The position numbers and the translations under genes were made by a program. Positions 22,659-32,690 of a stretch of DNA of 64,000 nucleotides are shown here, one piece after another; positions within the stretch are counted from its first letter, which is position 1; each line of letters opens with the position of its first letter. The notes beneath the pieces are model-generated. The model was not told the origin of the DNA. It saw only the letters and a program-made list of their open reading frames with translations, and did no database searches. This DNA is from Chrysopilus asiliformis (Eukaryota > Arthropoda > Insecta > Diptera > Rhagionidae). The stretch lies in contig OZ035960.1 in assembly GCA_964034945.1 (NCBI GenBank), forward strand, positions 65,068,470 to 65,132,469, in the 5' to 3' direction.

Positions 22659-23221
22659 AACATAACAAAAGCTATAATTGCCAATCTGGCAATCATTGGA
22701 GACCCGTATGGTGATATTCGTATCAAAATTCGAACAGTTGTACCAAAATTCCACTTTGAAGTCAAACTTTCCAATAAGATTTTTTAAAATTTATTCCAAT
22801 CGGATTTTGATGTATGGGAGTTTTATGTAGAATCATATCCTAAATAACTTTTGTTCTTGGACTTTTTTGATAAGATGCACCGTTTTTGAGATATTCACAA
22901 AAAACGATTTCGTTCGTATGGGGGGTACCCCCCCTAATGGTCCATTTTTGCCCATTAACGAACTTGGCCTTGCATTTTACGAAAAACGGATCTGTGCAAA
23001 CTTTCAAGTTTCTAGCTCAATTCGTGCGCCCGCAATCCGCGCCACAGACAGACAGACAGACAGACAGACAGACGGACAGACGGACGGACATGCTAAATTC
23101 AACTTTTTTCATCATTCTAAACACACTGGTGTAATTCATTTTTGTGTGTGATGACGGGATCTTGGCGTTACAAACGGTAAGGCAAAGTTAATATACCCTT
23201 TGGTTTCACCATACGGGTATA
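22659..23221 (-). mobile_element. Mini-me/DINE-like copy L (full length)
   Basis: Complete, from AACATAACAAAAGC to the hairpin ending at 23221, inside the pogo-like element. A short, pure CAGA-rich microsatellite lies at 23043-23085. Confidence 0.85.
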
Positions 23222-23225
23222 AAAA

Positions 23226-23722
23226 TGGATGTTTGTCTGTCTGTCTGTTTGTTTGAGATTACAAAACTCGAAAACTACTGGACCGATTTTTACGCGGTTT
23301 TTTGCGAAATGATCTGTGTTGCCAGGAGCAGGTTGTTAGCTATGTAGATTTTCAAAATTTGAAACGGAAGGTCCTGTAAGGATAATGAAAATATCCTTTT
23401 TCCCATTTTTCCTCGGAAAAATTTGCATTATAGGGTTTTTGGGGTCGCTGATCACGAATCCGGTATTAGATTTTCAAAATTCGAAACGGAAGGTCCTGAA
23501 AGGATAACGCAAATATCCTTTTTCCCATTTTTCCCGGGAAAATCGGCATTATGGGGTTTCCGGGGTCACCGATCACGAATCCGGTGTTGGAATTTTACAA
23601 TTTGAAACAAAGGTCCTGTAAGGATAACGTTTTTTCCCAAAAGTTTTTAAGTTATTTATGGTTTTTTGGCATTCTAAAATTTATACAAAAAACTTTAAGC
23701 TGCCAACGTAGGGTCTGCTAGT
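23226..23722. repeat. 113-122-bp minisatellite, GATCACGAATCCGG subtype
   Basis: Begins with ATGGATGTTTGTCTG...CTACTGGACCGATTTTTACG, then about three units each holding GAAACGGAAGGTCCTG, AGGATAAnG, TTTTTCCCATTTTTCC and GGGGTCGCTGATCACGAATC. The same block lies at 43592-43990 and 60505-61110. Confidence 0.85.
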
Positions 23723-23746
23723 AAATTATAAAGAAAAACAAAATAT

Positions 23747-23983
23747 ATTGAGGCGTTAAAAGCTAGAGTGGACCAACCCACATGTCGAAATCGTGAATTT
23801 TTTGTGTTTGAATCACTATTGCGAGTGAGTTTCTAGATAAAAATGTTTGGATGCACAAGAGAACAATTCAACATTGAGTACTAAAGTCCACAGAAAATTT
23901 ACAGTAAATAATAGTACAAAAGTGAAAAAGCTTCAAAAATTCGATTATGTGGCTTGGTCCACTCTAGCTTTTAAAGCCTCAAT
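23747..23983. mobile_element. TA-flanked MITE (TTGAGGCGTTAAAAGC ends), copy 1
   Basis: About 27-bp inverted repeats TTGAGGCGTTAAAAGCTAGA...; the same 235-255-bp element occurs at 44271-44519 and 56328-56581. Copy 2 shows TA on both sides. Likely a Tc1/mariner-type MITE. Copies 1 and 2 sit at the same place in the two pogo-like elements, so they are one insertion carried along. Confidence 0.85.
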
Positions 23984-23999
23984 TATAAAAAAAACCAAA

Positions 24000-24270
24000 T
24001 TAGAATAGAAATAAAAATATTATTTAGATTATTCATCGCTACTTGATATTAAGCGTGAACGTTTATTACTGACTTGACAAAAATCGCTTCCATTACTAGA
24101 GATGTCTAACACATCTGACGAGTTTAAATCCAATGAAGAGTATGGTTCATTATTAACGTTCACTGAATGCGCCCAATAACTCAATAATGTGCTTAATGCA
24201 ATTTTAAATAGACAATATATAAAATCGACTATATAAATTTCCCCAATTATATTTTATTTTTGTAACTACA
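24000..24270 (-). pseudogene. Coding remnant of the pogo-like element, copy 1
   Basis: The minus frame encodes a stretch shared with 44564-44815: SYWAHSVNVNNEPYSSLD, SSDVLDIS, GSDFCQV and a terminal RSRLISSSDE then stop. Conservation in both copies and the acidic/serine-rich end suggest the C-terminus of the element's protein. I do not recognise a domain. Confidence 0.55.
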
Positions 24271-24427
24271 TGTAAAAAAATTTTCTTTAGACTTCTGTTA
24301 GAACAAAAAATTCGTGGAAAATTTTTTTTTTTTCTTTTTGTGGACCGTGTTATTTCAAAATCGCGTAAAAAAAGACCGTGTAAAAAAGAGTTGGGTGTAT
24401 ACCCTTTGGTTTCACCATACGGGTATA

Positions 24428-24576
24428 AACATGATAGACTACAATAATAAGAGCAACAACTTTATGTTTGTAATAAATGGTTGCAGATTTGGGATACACC
24501 CGACAACCGGGTTAAGACTCTTCAAAGCTTACGTGCAGCCGAAAATAGAATATGCAGGGACAACATTATTTTCAAA
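24428..24576 (+). pseudogene. LINE reverse transcriptase fragment, continuation
   Basis: Encodes GLRLFKAYVQPKIEYAGTTLF, the post-RT segment of Jockey-like LINEs (compare LVRSILEYCAPVW in the LINE at 15-18 kb). It continues the fragment at 20876-21118, interrupted by mini-me/DINE-like copy J and its cargo, and is itself cut by another such copy at 24577. Confidence 0.78.
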
Positions 24577-24704
24577 ACATAACAAAAGCTATAATTGCCA
24601 ATCTGGCAAATATTGAAAACCCGTATGGTGATATGGCCACTTCCAACATAATTGAACAACGAACAGTTGTATTTGTCTGTTTGTTACCTATAAAATAAAC
24701 TTCA
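24577..24704 (-). mobile_element. Mini-me/DINE-like 3' fragment
   Basis: Begins ACATAACAAAAGCTATAATT with the stem-loop and the ACCCGTATGGTGATAT subterminal repeat. It then diverges after about 75 bp; only ACGAACAGTTGT remains recognisable before the P element's target duplication. Confidence 0.7.
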
Positions 24705-25160
24705 CTTTTATCACAAATAATATACAGATGACCGGAGCTCAAAGAAAACCATGTTATATGAAACCAAATCAAGCGAGCTTTTAAAGGCCGAAAAACTTTT
24801 TCCTCTGTGAGAGAACTTTGTCTTCGGTTCTCTTTTGAGATGATTTCAAGCTTTCGCCTAAATGCAAACACAAGCTACATGCATTTCATGTTGGAAAAAT
24901 TTAGCGGGAGCGGTGTATTTCTTGTAATTCATTGTTCAAAATTCATTGATCCTCAGGATGTTTGTTTTTAATCGACCGTAGGTTTTCATTCCTTAGTTGA
25001 TCTGATGCGATATTGTTATGCGTGGTCATGCTTAAATTCGATTCTTTAATGTTTCTTTTTTGGTAAAAAAAATAATCGAGAGGTTTATAAAATTGCTATC
25101 AAAGATCATTAAACATAGGAAGATGTTCAGAATTTTTAGCGCGACAATTATTACGACCGA

Positions 25161-25359
25161 GATAAGGCACTTTACAGTTAGTTAAGGAATTGAGTCATGC
25201 TCACTGTCTCGGTCGCAATACTTTGTGGGAAACTAAATTACAGCGGAGTGAGACATAAGGAGGGAACTGCTTACAAAGTATTGCGACCGAGAATGGGAAA
25301 TCGATGCAGCCAAACAGGAGCATGACTCAATGCCTTAACTAACTGTAAAGTGCCTTATC
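25161..25359. repeat. Internal palindrome of the P element
   Basis: Outer arms 25161-25202 and 25318-25359 (one mismatch in 42) and inner arms about 25209-25229 and 25275-25294 (TCTCGGTCGCAATACTTTGT) form a nested stem downstream of the transposase. It could be an internal transposase-binding inverted repeat or a nested MITE. Confidence 0.7.
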
Positions 25360-25612
25360 TGGGTCCCTTATTTGAAAACTAACAAGTGTTTAGTGTACAG
25401 AAATTTTTTCATACCATCGGTATCCAACGATTACCAGAGTAATAACAGTACCAATAATCTTTGTACCTTGTGCAGTTCTTGGCGTGACCCAGGAAGTTCC
25501 AACGTGGAGGAGACTGCACGTTACTTCCCTCGGGGAGTTTGGTTATTGGCAGGCCCCCTCGCCTCTGCCTTTAAAATATTTAAAAAACTTTAATGTCTTA
25601 TAAGAAAAACCA

Positions 25613-28228
25613 TTATGAATTGGTCACATTACTGATTTTCTTATTTTTGCTGTATTTTTTTAACCTTACATTTCTTTTGGCATCCATCTCCCATTTGCAA
25701 TTTTTTCTTAAAAGAACCAACATAAAAAAGTCCAAAACTTCTAATCGATGATGGTGACAGGGGTGTGATTGGTTAAACCAAGAAACATTATCTCGAATAC
25801 ATTTTTGAACTAACGTTTGTCGAATTTTAGAAATGTTCGGTGTAGTTTTAAATATTTCGGAAAACCTACGAACATATTCCCTGCACATTTCGAAAAATTT
25901 TGACGAAGGACGCAGTAATCCAGTTTCAGCGTTACTATATTCTTTTACTGTAATAAGGATTTCAGATCTTTTAGTATCGCTGGAAGGATTTTCAGTCATT
26001 TCGGTATTACAATCGGCACAAACGGTTCCAAGTTTCTTTTGCATTTTCTTTATGCAATATCCAGCAAAATATCTAATTGCAGCATCATTTATGTCGTTTA
26101 TGGTGCTTATAAAATTAGTGTTTGTTGGATTATCATTATCCTGCAATTCAGGGCCGCAGAGATGGTTTAGCGCAATGTCCTCATCCTGATTAGCAGTTGG
26201 AACTCCAGTCTGATTAGTAGTAATAATAGTCCAGTCAATTTCAACAAGCTCCTGGGTTTCGCGATCGGATTGGCAATTAGAAATTTTGGAATCAAATATA
26301 AATTTTATAGCTATTAACTTTGCATATATAAGACGGAATTCTGCCAAGCTTGGATTAGTTTTGTTAGCGTTTCGAGCTCGGATACGAGAAAAAAAGTTTT
26401 CCAGTGGATCCTGATTGAATTTCTTCCAATTTATGAAGTTTAATTCAGGGTAAATGATAAACAATTGTCTTGTTATTTCCAACATTGACCTAATAGACAT
26501 AACCAAACCATCTAAGCAAAAGGAACAGTGTTTTTGATTCATTATTTTTATTTTTAGAATATATTCTTGCATTTTTAATAAAAAGGGAACCGCACTTTCA
26601 TCCTTGACGAAATAAGGTTTTCCATTTAATATATCGAATAATTTATCAATTTTTTCGAAAAATTTGGCAGTATTGAGTGCGGTGTCTTTCAGGTCTTCTG
26701 GAAATCCATCTAAAGCCAAAAGTGCCAGTATCCCTTTAGACATACTGTGGCTCAAAACTTGCACTGCTAATTTTACAGACATTTTTTGGAAATTAGTCGG
26801 ATAAACGTGTGCATATGATAGCCTTGGACATACTTTTGAGGTTTCGTCTTTCTCTAAATCATACACAAATTTTACAATATTCCAACTCACCAAGCCATCA
26901 GGCGTTTCGAAGTCATGCGATATTAAATTATTTCGGATACTTTTAAATAAGTGCGGTACGTCGTAGGCTACAAAAATGGTCCGGTTAAGATGGATGAAAA
27001 ATGAATTTTGAAATGTTACTCCCATGTCTTTAATATATTTTCTATTTGTGGGTCCCTGATCACAAACTATGCCTCTTACATTAAGTCCTGTATTGTTGCA
27101 AACTTCGATTGCTCTTTCTACTTGTATTTTAAGAATATTAGCTGGTATAGGCGATGGTGTTGCAACATAAAATAGAACGTGATTAAATTTACCTGTAAGA
27201 CTTCGCACCATGAAGACACATACGGATTTGGAGGAAACGTTTTCCCTACAGTTATTCCCATAATCAACAAATCCGTCTACTTGATCTCCAATCTTATCAT
27301 ATGCTAAATTCTCTTGAATAGCCATTTCGTCAAAAATAAGTATAATTTCCTTTTCATGCTCTTGCAATAACGAAACTTGATGCTTTATTCCGTTTAACAC
27401 ATTTTCATTCAATCCAGGCGGAATATTTTTAATTAATATCCAACTTTGGAGTGAAGTCGTGCAAGGTAGTCGCAAACCCAGTTGTTTCCTTAAAAAATCA
27501 TAGCCGGCAGAAGACCGAAAAAATATGCACTGCGAAAGCCATTTTTCATCTTCATTATAGTAAGGACTATTATCGACATTCAATATCATTTTCGCAAAAA
27601 TCTTAGAATTTTCATTAATATTGTTCAGCGAATCTATGGTGTCACTTAATGCAGTATTTGCCTTTTTCTGTAATTTTAAATTTTGATTTCTTACCCTAAT
27701 TAATTTAATTTTTAAAAATTTATTTACTTTTCTAGAGTTCTTAAGTTCAGTTTTCAATTTTTTAACTTCCGTGTTTAGTTTTGTTATTTTTAATCTATAA
27801 AATTTGTCATTTTTGAAACTTTTTACGCATCTTTCACAAAAAACATTACTCTCGATCAATTCACTTTCTTTAGAAGAACCTGGAAATAGTTTGGCAGAAA
27901 TATTTATTTCTTCTAAGGAAAAATCACCTTCTATTCTCTTTTTACCATATGTTTTGGGTTGGGCAGCTAAATTTTTGGGATTGGAGTCAGGAAAATCTAA
28001 AAATAGGGTTGGGACGGCATTGGACTTTAATTTTTTCTTGCCAAAATATATATTTTCAAAATGAATGCTGCAAATATACGGCTTTTTCCTGCTTTGAATC
28101 ACATCCTTTGATGCTTCCGCGGCATTCAGCCAGCCAGAATATTTTTTGTTTTCTGGCCTAGGGAATTGAAAAAATTTTCGTTGCGGAAAATCTTTCAATT
28201 TAGCTTGGCAGCTAATAATCGCACATTT
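25613..28228 (-). CDS. P-element transposase (THAP domain)
   Basis: An open frame of about 870 residues, a little longer than the 751-residue Drosophila P transposase. The N-terminal THAP zinc finger is complete: KCAIISC (C-x4-C, encoded at 28228-28208), FQFPRPEN with the conserved F-P, W at SGWL, C-x2-H at YICSIHF and the AVPTLF end. A coiled-coil (TKLNTEVKKLKTELKN) follows. The P-type RNase-H-like core follows: IILIFDEMAIQ and GIVCDQGPTNRKYI carry acidic residues, then YDVPHLFKSIRNNL and DPLENFFSRIRARN near the end. It would bind the inverted repeats and cut and paste the element. The frame is open up to 28270 but has no ATG before the THAP cysteines. The start is therefore either on an upstream exon or lost. 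Confidence 0.88.
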   Translation of the reverse strand, partial: KCAIISCQAKLKDFPQRKFFQFPRPENKKYSGWLNAAEASKDVIQSRKKPYICSIHFENIYFGKKKLKSNAVPTLFLDFPDSNPKNLAAQPKTYGKKRIEGDFSLEEINISAKLFPGSSKESELIESNVFCERCVKSFKNDKFYRLKITKLNTEVKKLKTELKNSRKVNKFLKIKLIRVRNQNLKLQKKANTALSDTIDSLNNINENSKIFAKMILNVDNSPYYNEDEKWLSQCIFFRSSAGYDFLRKQLGLRLPCTTSLQSWILIKNIPPGLNENVLNGIKHQVSLLQEHEKEIILIFDEMAIQENLAYDKIGDQVDGFVDYGNNCRENVSSKSVCVFMVRSLTGKFNHVLFYVATPSPIPANILKIQVERAIEVCNNTGLNVRGIVCDQGPTNRKYIKDMGVTFQNSFFIHLNRTIFVAYDVPHLFKSIRNNLISHDFETPDGLVSWNIVKFVYDLEKDETSKVCPRLSYAHVYPTNFQKMSVKLAVQVLSHSMSKGILALLALDGFPEDLKDTALNTAKFFEKIDKLFDILNGKPYFVKDESAVPFLLKMQEYILKIKIMNQKHCSFCLDGLVMSIRSMLEITRQLFIIYPELNFINWKKFNQDPLENFFSRIRARNANKTNPSLAEFRLIYAKLIAIKFIFDSKISNCQSDRETQELVEIDWTIITTNQTGVPTANQDEDIALNHLCGPELQDNDNPTNTNFISTINDINDAAIRYFAGYCIKKMQKKLGTVCADCNTEMTENPSSDTKRSEILITVKEYSNAETGLLRPSSKFFEMCREYVRRFSEIFKTTPNISKIRQTLVQKCIRDNVSWFNQSHPCHHHRLEVLDFFMLVLLRKNCKWEMDAKRNVRLKKYSKNKKISNVTNS

Positions 28229-28683
28229 AGTTCGTTCCCAAGACAGATTATTAAATTTGCGAAGTAAAAATTAATTTTACTGATCGAGGTTTGCTTTTTC
28301 TTTTGAACACCTCAAAGACCTAATGCAAAATGAATGAAAACACTTAAGGAACAATCGACTTAATCTGTGGAATATTTCCCACTTAAAATCAAAACCTTGC
28401 CCTTACCACAAGCGTTCCCTAGCCTAACTTTGCATGCTACAAATGTTTTATACAACCCAACCGCCGCGCCATCACACAAAAAATTCAACACATTTATTAC
28501 TACATTCACTTGTGTGTGTTCGGCATACGATTTGACGAGAAACTTCGCTCAACATCGTATCTCTCCACTCTCGCTCAAAATTTAAGTCAAAAGCTTTTGT
28601 CGGCTGATCTTCTGTCGGCTGATCGTTAAAAATTGTATCATGAGTTTCTTTGAGCTCCGGTCATCTGTATATTATTTGTGCTT

Positions 28684-28709
28684 TTATGTTGGTTTTAAAA
28701 CCAACATAA
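28684..28709. repeat. 26-bp palindrome at the P-element insertion site
   Basis: TTATGTTGGTTTT followed by its inverse, overlapping the right target duplication. Possibly the insertion target preference or leftover of another element. Confidence 0.55.
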
Positions 28710-29216
28710 ACAAATAAAAAAAAAATTAAACGTTTATGCTTAAAACATTAAAGGGACAGGAGCAACAACGACGTTAAATTACACAAAGATTTTTATAGGA
28801 CTATATATTAATTAAGTGATGGTTGAATTAATAACAATCTGTATAGCGTCGTGAAAACTGTAAACCTCTTCATAAGTATCTGCGAAAATTGAAGAGGTAT
28901 CTAAATTGGAGAAACACCAGTCGATTTGGGAACCGCAGTTAGTGGTGGAAACTCTTTGGTCCAACAAACTTTGTAGACTGAAATCGCGAAGTTTTTTACT
29001 GATAACATCATTATCATTGATACTATGATCCTTGTTAAAAATCCCAAGATATTAATTTTTCTATTGCAAGCTCTTGGACGTGTTTTTTTTTGTAAAATGT
29101 GGACTTTTATATAAGGATAGGAATAATATGTCATGAAATTCAAACAAAACATATTGGAAAATATGTTTATTTTCAAAGCTTTGTTGTACTTTTACAACAT
29201 TGATAAGTGAGGCAAT
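28710..29216. other. No gene seen
   Basis: AT-rich spacer between the P element and the Helentron remnant; no recognisable ORF or repeat. Confidence 0.5.
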
Positions 29217-29892
29217 TCAAGTCTTAGCAAAACATATTATACCATTGTGTTTTCTTATATTTTGCCCTCCGCTGTTATCTATCCTAGCAACAATGGAATA
29301 TTGATCTAAGTCACACTTCTCATTGAGCAATGCCCAAGTTTCTACAAAACATAGGATATCGAGTGACAAAACTAAATTGTTGAATTTAATATCTTCGATG
29401 TGTTTGTGTAAACTTTGGACGTTATGGAAGAAAACGCTAAATTTATTAAGGAATTTATCTTGCAAACTTTAGAAGGGGCGTTAGAAGTTTTTCTGAATTC
29501 AAAGATACTAACTCTGTAGAAACGGGATCAGAAGCTGTAGGGGATTTTGGTGATTTGAATGTCCCGATTAAAAAGAGACCAGAAGCTTTTGTTGCTCGGC
29601 TACATGCCACATACAAATGGGCCCGTGTTATACCAGGGGTCAAATGAACAGTAACGTTGACATAAGTGGATCCCTGACTTTTGTGTATAGTAATAGCTTC
29701 GGCTGGGACGACCGGAAATTGGGACCTCTCAATTAAGACTCGGTCATTGGATTTGTATTGAAAACTTTTAACTGATTTTTCTATAGGAGTCCAATTTAAG
29801 TTTTCAGGATGTGTACGTTTAGAACGCCCATCTTGACCGATAGATAATTGTTCGGGCCAGAGCTCGAGCATAAAAAAGAGGTGCCGAATCAA
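29217..29892 (-). pseudogene. Helentron helicase C-terminus followed by endonuclease
   Basis: 29892-29455 encodes FPVVPAEAITIHKSQGSTYV and RAHLYVACSRATKASGLF, motifs V-VI of a PIF1-type helicase. One frame over, 29465-29217 encodes FSVFFHNVQSLHKHIEDI and LDILCFVETWAL, the start of a LINE-type (EEP) endonuclease. A helicase followed by such an endonuclease is the diagnostic layout of Helentrons, not of classical Helitrons. The two parts overlap by 11 bp in different frames, so a frameshift has occurred. It is the likely autonomous relative of the mini-me/DINE-like elements. Confidence 0.82.
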
Positions 29893-30905
29893 ATAACAAC
29901 CAATTAATCAATCTTAACTAATTTTATTTTTACTAAAACAATTCAGTATAATTCTAATTCTATTTTTAATTCAAATTTATATTCTTAATCTCTTATGGCA
30001 CGTGATGTTCTGACGTGCTACTGGAATCGGTCCGTTCCGTTGTCGGTTGTAGAGTTGCTTGCATGAGAGTTGAAATCTCTTCTGATCGGTGTCGTTCCTC
30101 CTGTTTTCGGTAATTCGTCTGTAGCCGTTTGCAGAGTATCTTCTGCCGATTGCAGCGTAGCTTCTGCCTATTGCAACGTATCTGTTGCCTAATGCAGAGT
30201 ATATTTTGCCGATTGCAGAGTATCTTCTGCCGATTGCAGCGTATCTTCTGCCGATTGCAACGTATCTGTTGCCTAATGCAGAGTATCTTCTGCCGATTGC
30301 AGAGTATCTTCTGCCAATTGCAGCGTAGCTTCTGCCGATTGCAACGTATCTGTTGCCTATTGACTTCTAAGTTTCTTCCTAAATAGGATAGGAATTAGGA
30401 TTTGTTAGTTTGTTAAATGATGTGGTTGGATCGAGAGATGAAACTGAAGTGAAGTCTGCTTGGTACAGCAGGGCTATTTATTTGGGCCGAAATAGCGGTA
30501 ATCCTCACTCCAATTTACATTAATTTGTGTAGTAATGTATTTTGTTCGTGTTTATAAACCATACTTTCAAAGTATTGCTAGAAAAGGATGGTGTAAATAA
30601 ACATTCTGCAAAAGCGAACGATCTAAATATAGCCTTGTGATCGAACTACATTGGTGATGTATTGGAAGTGTAGTGGAAACCAGCTGGAGACGTTAAGTGT
30701 AGTGGAGGAGTAGTGGAAACCAGCTAGAGACGTCCAATGTAATGGAAACGAGTTGGAGACGTCTAGTGTAACGAAAGTTTGCAATGTTTTGAGTGTTGGG
30801 AACATAAAATCTGAGTCGGAGTGAACGAGCAAAGGGGAGGATGAGACAGGTCCTTTTGGTTTGGCAGCTCGTTCCCTCTTGGGCAGCTGCCCTATGACTG
30901 ATTCA
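29893..30905. other. 1-kb insertion in the Helentron helicase, minisatellite-rich
   Basis: Separates the two helicase remnants. It contains the 21-bp minisatellite at 30122-30362 and, at about 30660-30780, four imperfect copies of a 30-35-bp unit with GTAGTGGAAACCAGCTGGAG. No protein domain. Could be a solo LTR or MITE; ends not resolved. Confidence 0.5.
30122..30362. repeat. 21-bp minisatellite
   Basis: About eleven units of TTGCAGMGTATCTTCTGCCGA with variants (TGCAACGTATCTGTTGCCTA). Its translation in one frame looks like a repeated C/R/L-rich peptide, but this is an artefact of the repeat. Confidence 0.88.
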
Positions 30906-31488
30906 GGTTTTATGTTTTGCTGTTTCTTTTATAGGTGTGCTGTGGAGTGTCGATCTGTTTATTTGTTTGTTGCGGCGTCAACAATAATTCTTCGAACAGA
31001 ATCCATAAGCGAATTGGCGGCGAGTACCCGAAGTCTCTTTCCATTAACTGCCCTGTTGCGCCATTAACTAACCCGTCAGCAGTATTAATATTTACTGTTA
31101 TCATATACTTGGCGGTTTTCTTTCACATAAGATTCGATGGCAAACCAAGAGTCTCAGAAGTTTTTATTTCTTTAGCCCGATCTGCAATATGTTGTCGCGA
31201 ATTATCCGGAATTGACCCTTTCACTTTGTCCTCGGCCCCTGAATATACAGGATCAGATTGGATTGAGTTTAATCTAGACGTATTGTATTCATTTACATCC
31301 TCGTTTGATTTGAATAAATGAATGGCCTCCTGAGGAAGTATTGCTACGGTGTTCTTGCCGCCTCTGATCCCGTTCAGAGCGTCTGAGTACTCTAGCCGCA
31401 GTGTTACGTCCCTGTTCCGGATCACGATATTCGGGATCTTCGTGTCTATTGGAATGTTCCGCGGTATTACGTCCCTGTTCCCGATCAC
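30906..31488 (-). pseudogene. Helentron helicase, middle part
   Basis: 31488-31123 encodes AIHLFKSNEDVNEYNTSRL (the segment after the helicase core where the protein choreographs strand passage). 31104-30910 encodes NINTADGLVNGATGQLMERD, the conserved N-x-x-x-x-D-G-L-V-N-G-A box. The upstream end has two direct copies of ACGTCCCTGTTCC...GATATTCGGGAT (about 31404-31436 and 31467-31499). Walker motifs and Rep are missing. Same strand and order as the 29.2-29.9-kb part. Confidence 0.8.
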
Positions 31489-31907
31489 GATATTCGGGAT
31501 ATTATGTTGACTTCACCAAAATATTAAATTGGTGATCAAAAATTTCGTTTCACTTTAGAGTCACTTTAAAAGTTAAGATCTTAACTTGCTGATTTAATTG
31601 AATAAATAATTAGGTTTGTTTAGTGAGACCCACTACGAGAGAATCTAATGAGGTTTTTTTTAGTAAGAACCATGACCGACGAGAAAATCTAATGTGGTTT
31701 TTTTAGTGACAGCCACGACGAGAAAACCTAGAGGTTTTTAATGAGATTATTGTAATGAATCACTTACGACCGGGATTTTTCAACAATCCAGTTTTTCCAG
31801 AAGGTGTGTGTTGCATTGCCGAATTCACAAAATAATGGTGCGTTCCCAATTCACAAGCTAAAACGGTCGTAAAATACTTTATATGCTGCAATATTCTATT
31901 TTTTCCA
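31489..31907. other. No gene; short tandem repeats
   Basis: At about 31625-31735 a roughly 50-bp unit (CGACGAGAAAATCTAATGTGG, TTTTTTTAGTGA) occurs three times imperfectly. The rest is featureless. Confidence 0.5.
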
Positions 31908-32424
31908 ATCCGCGCCACAGACGGACGGACAGACGGACGGATATGCAACATTCAATTTTTATACCCGTATGTTGAAACCGAAGGGTATATTAGATTTGCC
32001 TTACCGTTTGTAACGCCAAGATCCCGTTATCACACTCAAAAATGAATTACACCAGTGTGTTTAGAATGATAAAAAACATAACAAAAGCTATAATTGCTAA
32101 TCTGGCAATTATTTAAAACCCGTATGGTGATATTCGTATCAAAATTCGAACAGTAGTATCAAAATTCCTCTTTGAAGTCAAACTTTCCAATAAGATTTTT
32201 AAAAATTTATTCCAATCGGATTTTGATGTATGGGAGTTTTATGTAGAATCATATCCTAAATAACTTTTGTTCTTGCACTTTTTTGATAAGATGCACCGTT
32301 TTTGAGATATTCGAAAAAAAAACGTTTTCTTTCGTATGGGGGGTACCCCCCTAATGGTCCATTTTTGCCCATTAACGAACTTAGCCTCGCATTTTACGAA
32401 AAACGGATCTGTGCAAAATTTCAA
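31908..32424. mobile_element. Broken mini-me/DINE-like copies, head-to-head
   Basis: 31908-31966 is a microsatellite-side fragment of a minus copy, 31966-32076 a plus 5' block starting at the hairpin (TATACCCGTATGTTGAAACC), and 32077-32424 a minus copy truncated in its core. The same three-part pattern appears at 13.5-14.1 kb in reverse, so both derive from one composite. Confidence 0.8.
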
Positions 32425-32690
32425 TTGAATTTTTAGTCCTCCTCAAGGGCTTTCTATCGGTGCCACCCCCATGCCCGGGTGACTGGGAATAAGGGAGAAA
32501 TTCCCCTTTTTCTGTGACACTATACAGATTTGTATGGAAACAACGAAATTTTCAATCAAATATTTCTCGAAAACGAGAAATATTACCCGTTTGATTTCTT
32601 TACAGTTTGTAGTCCTCCTCAAGGACTTTCTATCGACATCACCCGCATACCCGGGGGACTGGGAAGAAGGGAGATATCAACCCTGTAGTA
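32425..32690. repeat. Two direct copies of a 75-bp segment
   Basis: TAGTCCTCCTCAAGGRCTTT...CCGGGKGACTGGGAAKAAGG occurs at about 32435-32508 and 32611-32683 with about 15% divergence. It lies just upstream of the LTR-type sequence and may be part of that LTR. Confidence 0.65.

Larger units (their letters stand above)
21693..24397. mobile_element. Pogo/Tigger-like DNA transposon, copy 1 (TA target)
   Basis: Termini CACCCAACTCTTTTTTTACA and its inverse at 24397, flanked by TA at 21691-21692 and 24398-24399. ACCGTGTAAAAA-type phrases recur inside both ends. A coding remnant survives at about 24000-24270 (minus). The body is loaded with nested material: mini-me/DINE-like copies K and L, a 121-bp-type minisatellite (23226-23722) and a MITE (23748-23982). 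Superfamily by target site and end style; a DDD transposase core is not visible. Confidence 0.75.
21119..24427 (-). mobile_element. Mini-me/DINE-like copy J, split by a pogo-like element
   Basis: The body is 21119-21692 and the final hairpin is at 24398-24427. The TA-flanked element at 21693-24397 sits between them in the same GTTAATATACCC position where copy G took its piggyBac-type MITE two bases away. Copy J itself lies inside a LINE. Confidence 0.8.
24712..28680 (-). mobile_element. Full-length P-element-type transposon
   Basis: Perfect 36-bp terminal inverted repeats (24712-24747 and 28645-28680; outer end CACAAATAATATACAGATGA) are flanked by a 7-bp direct repeat CTTTTAT (24705-24711 and 28681-28687). 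The interior holds one long THAP-type transposase ORF on the minus strand and a large internal palindrome near the left end. At 3969 bp it is close in size to complete P elements. Perfect ends plus a long open frame point to a young, possibly once-autonomous copy. Confidence 0.92.

Noticed and set aside
1529..23151. Many 80-110-residue ORFs with TDRRTDRQTDGQTD tails and a shared MIRCTVFEIFAK start
   Set aside because: They are translations of the mini-me/DINE-like element across its GTCY microsatellite, in two overlapping frames and both orientations. No conserved start context; not proteins.
30129..30386. 85-residue C/R/L repeat ORF
   Set aside because: Translation of the 21-bp minisatellite.
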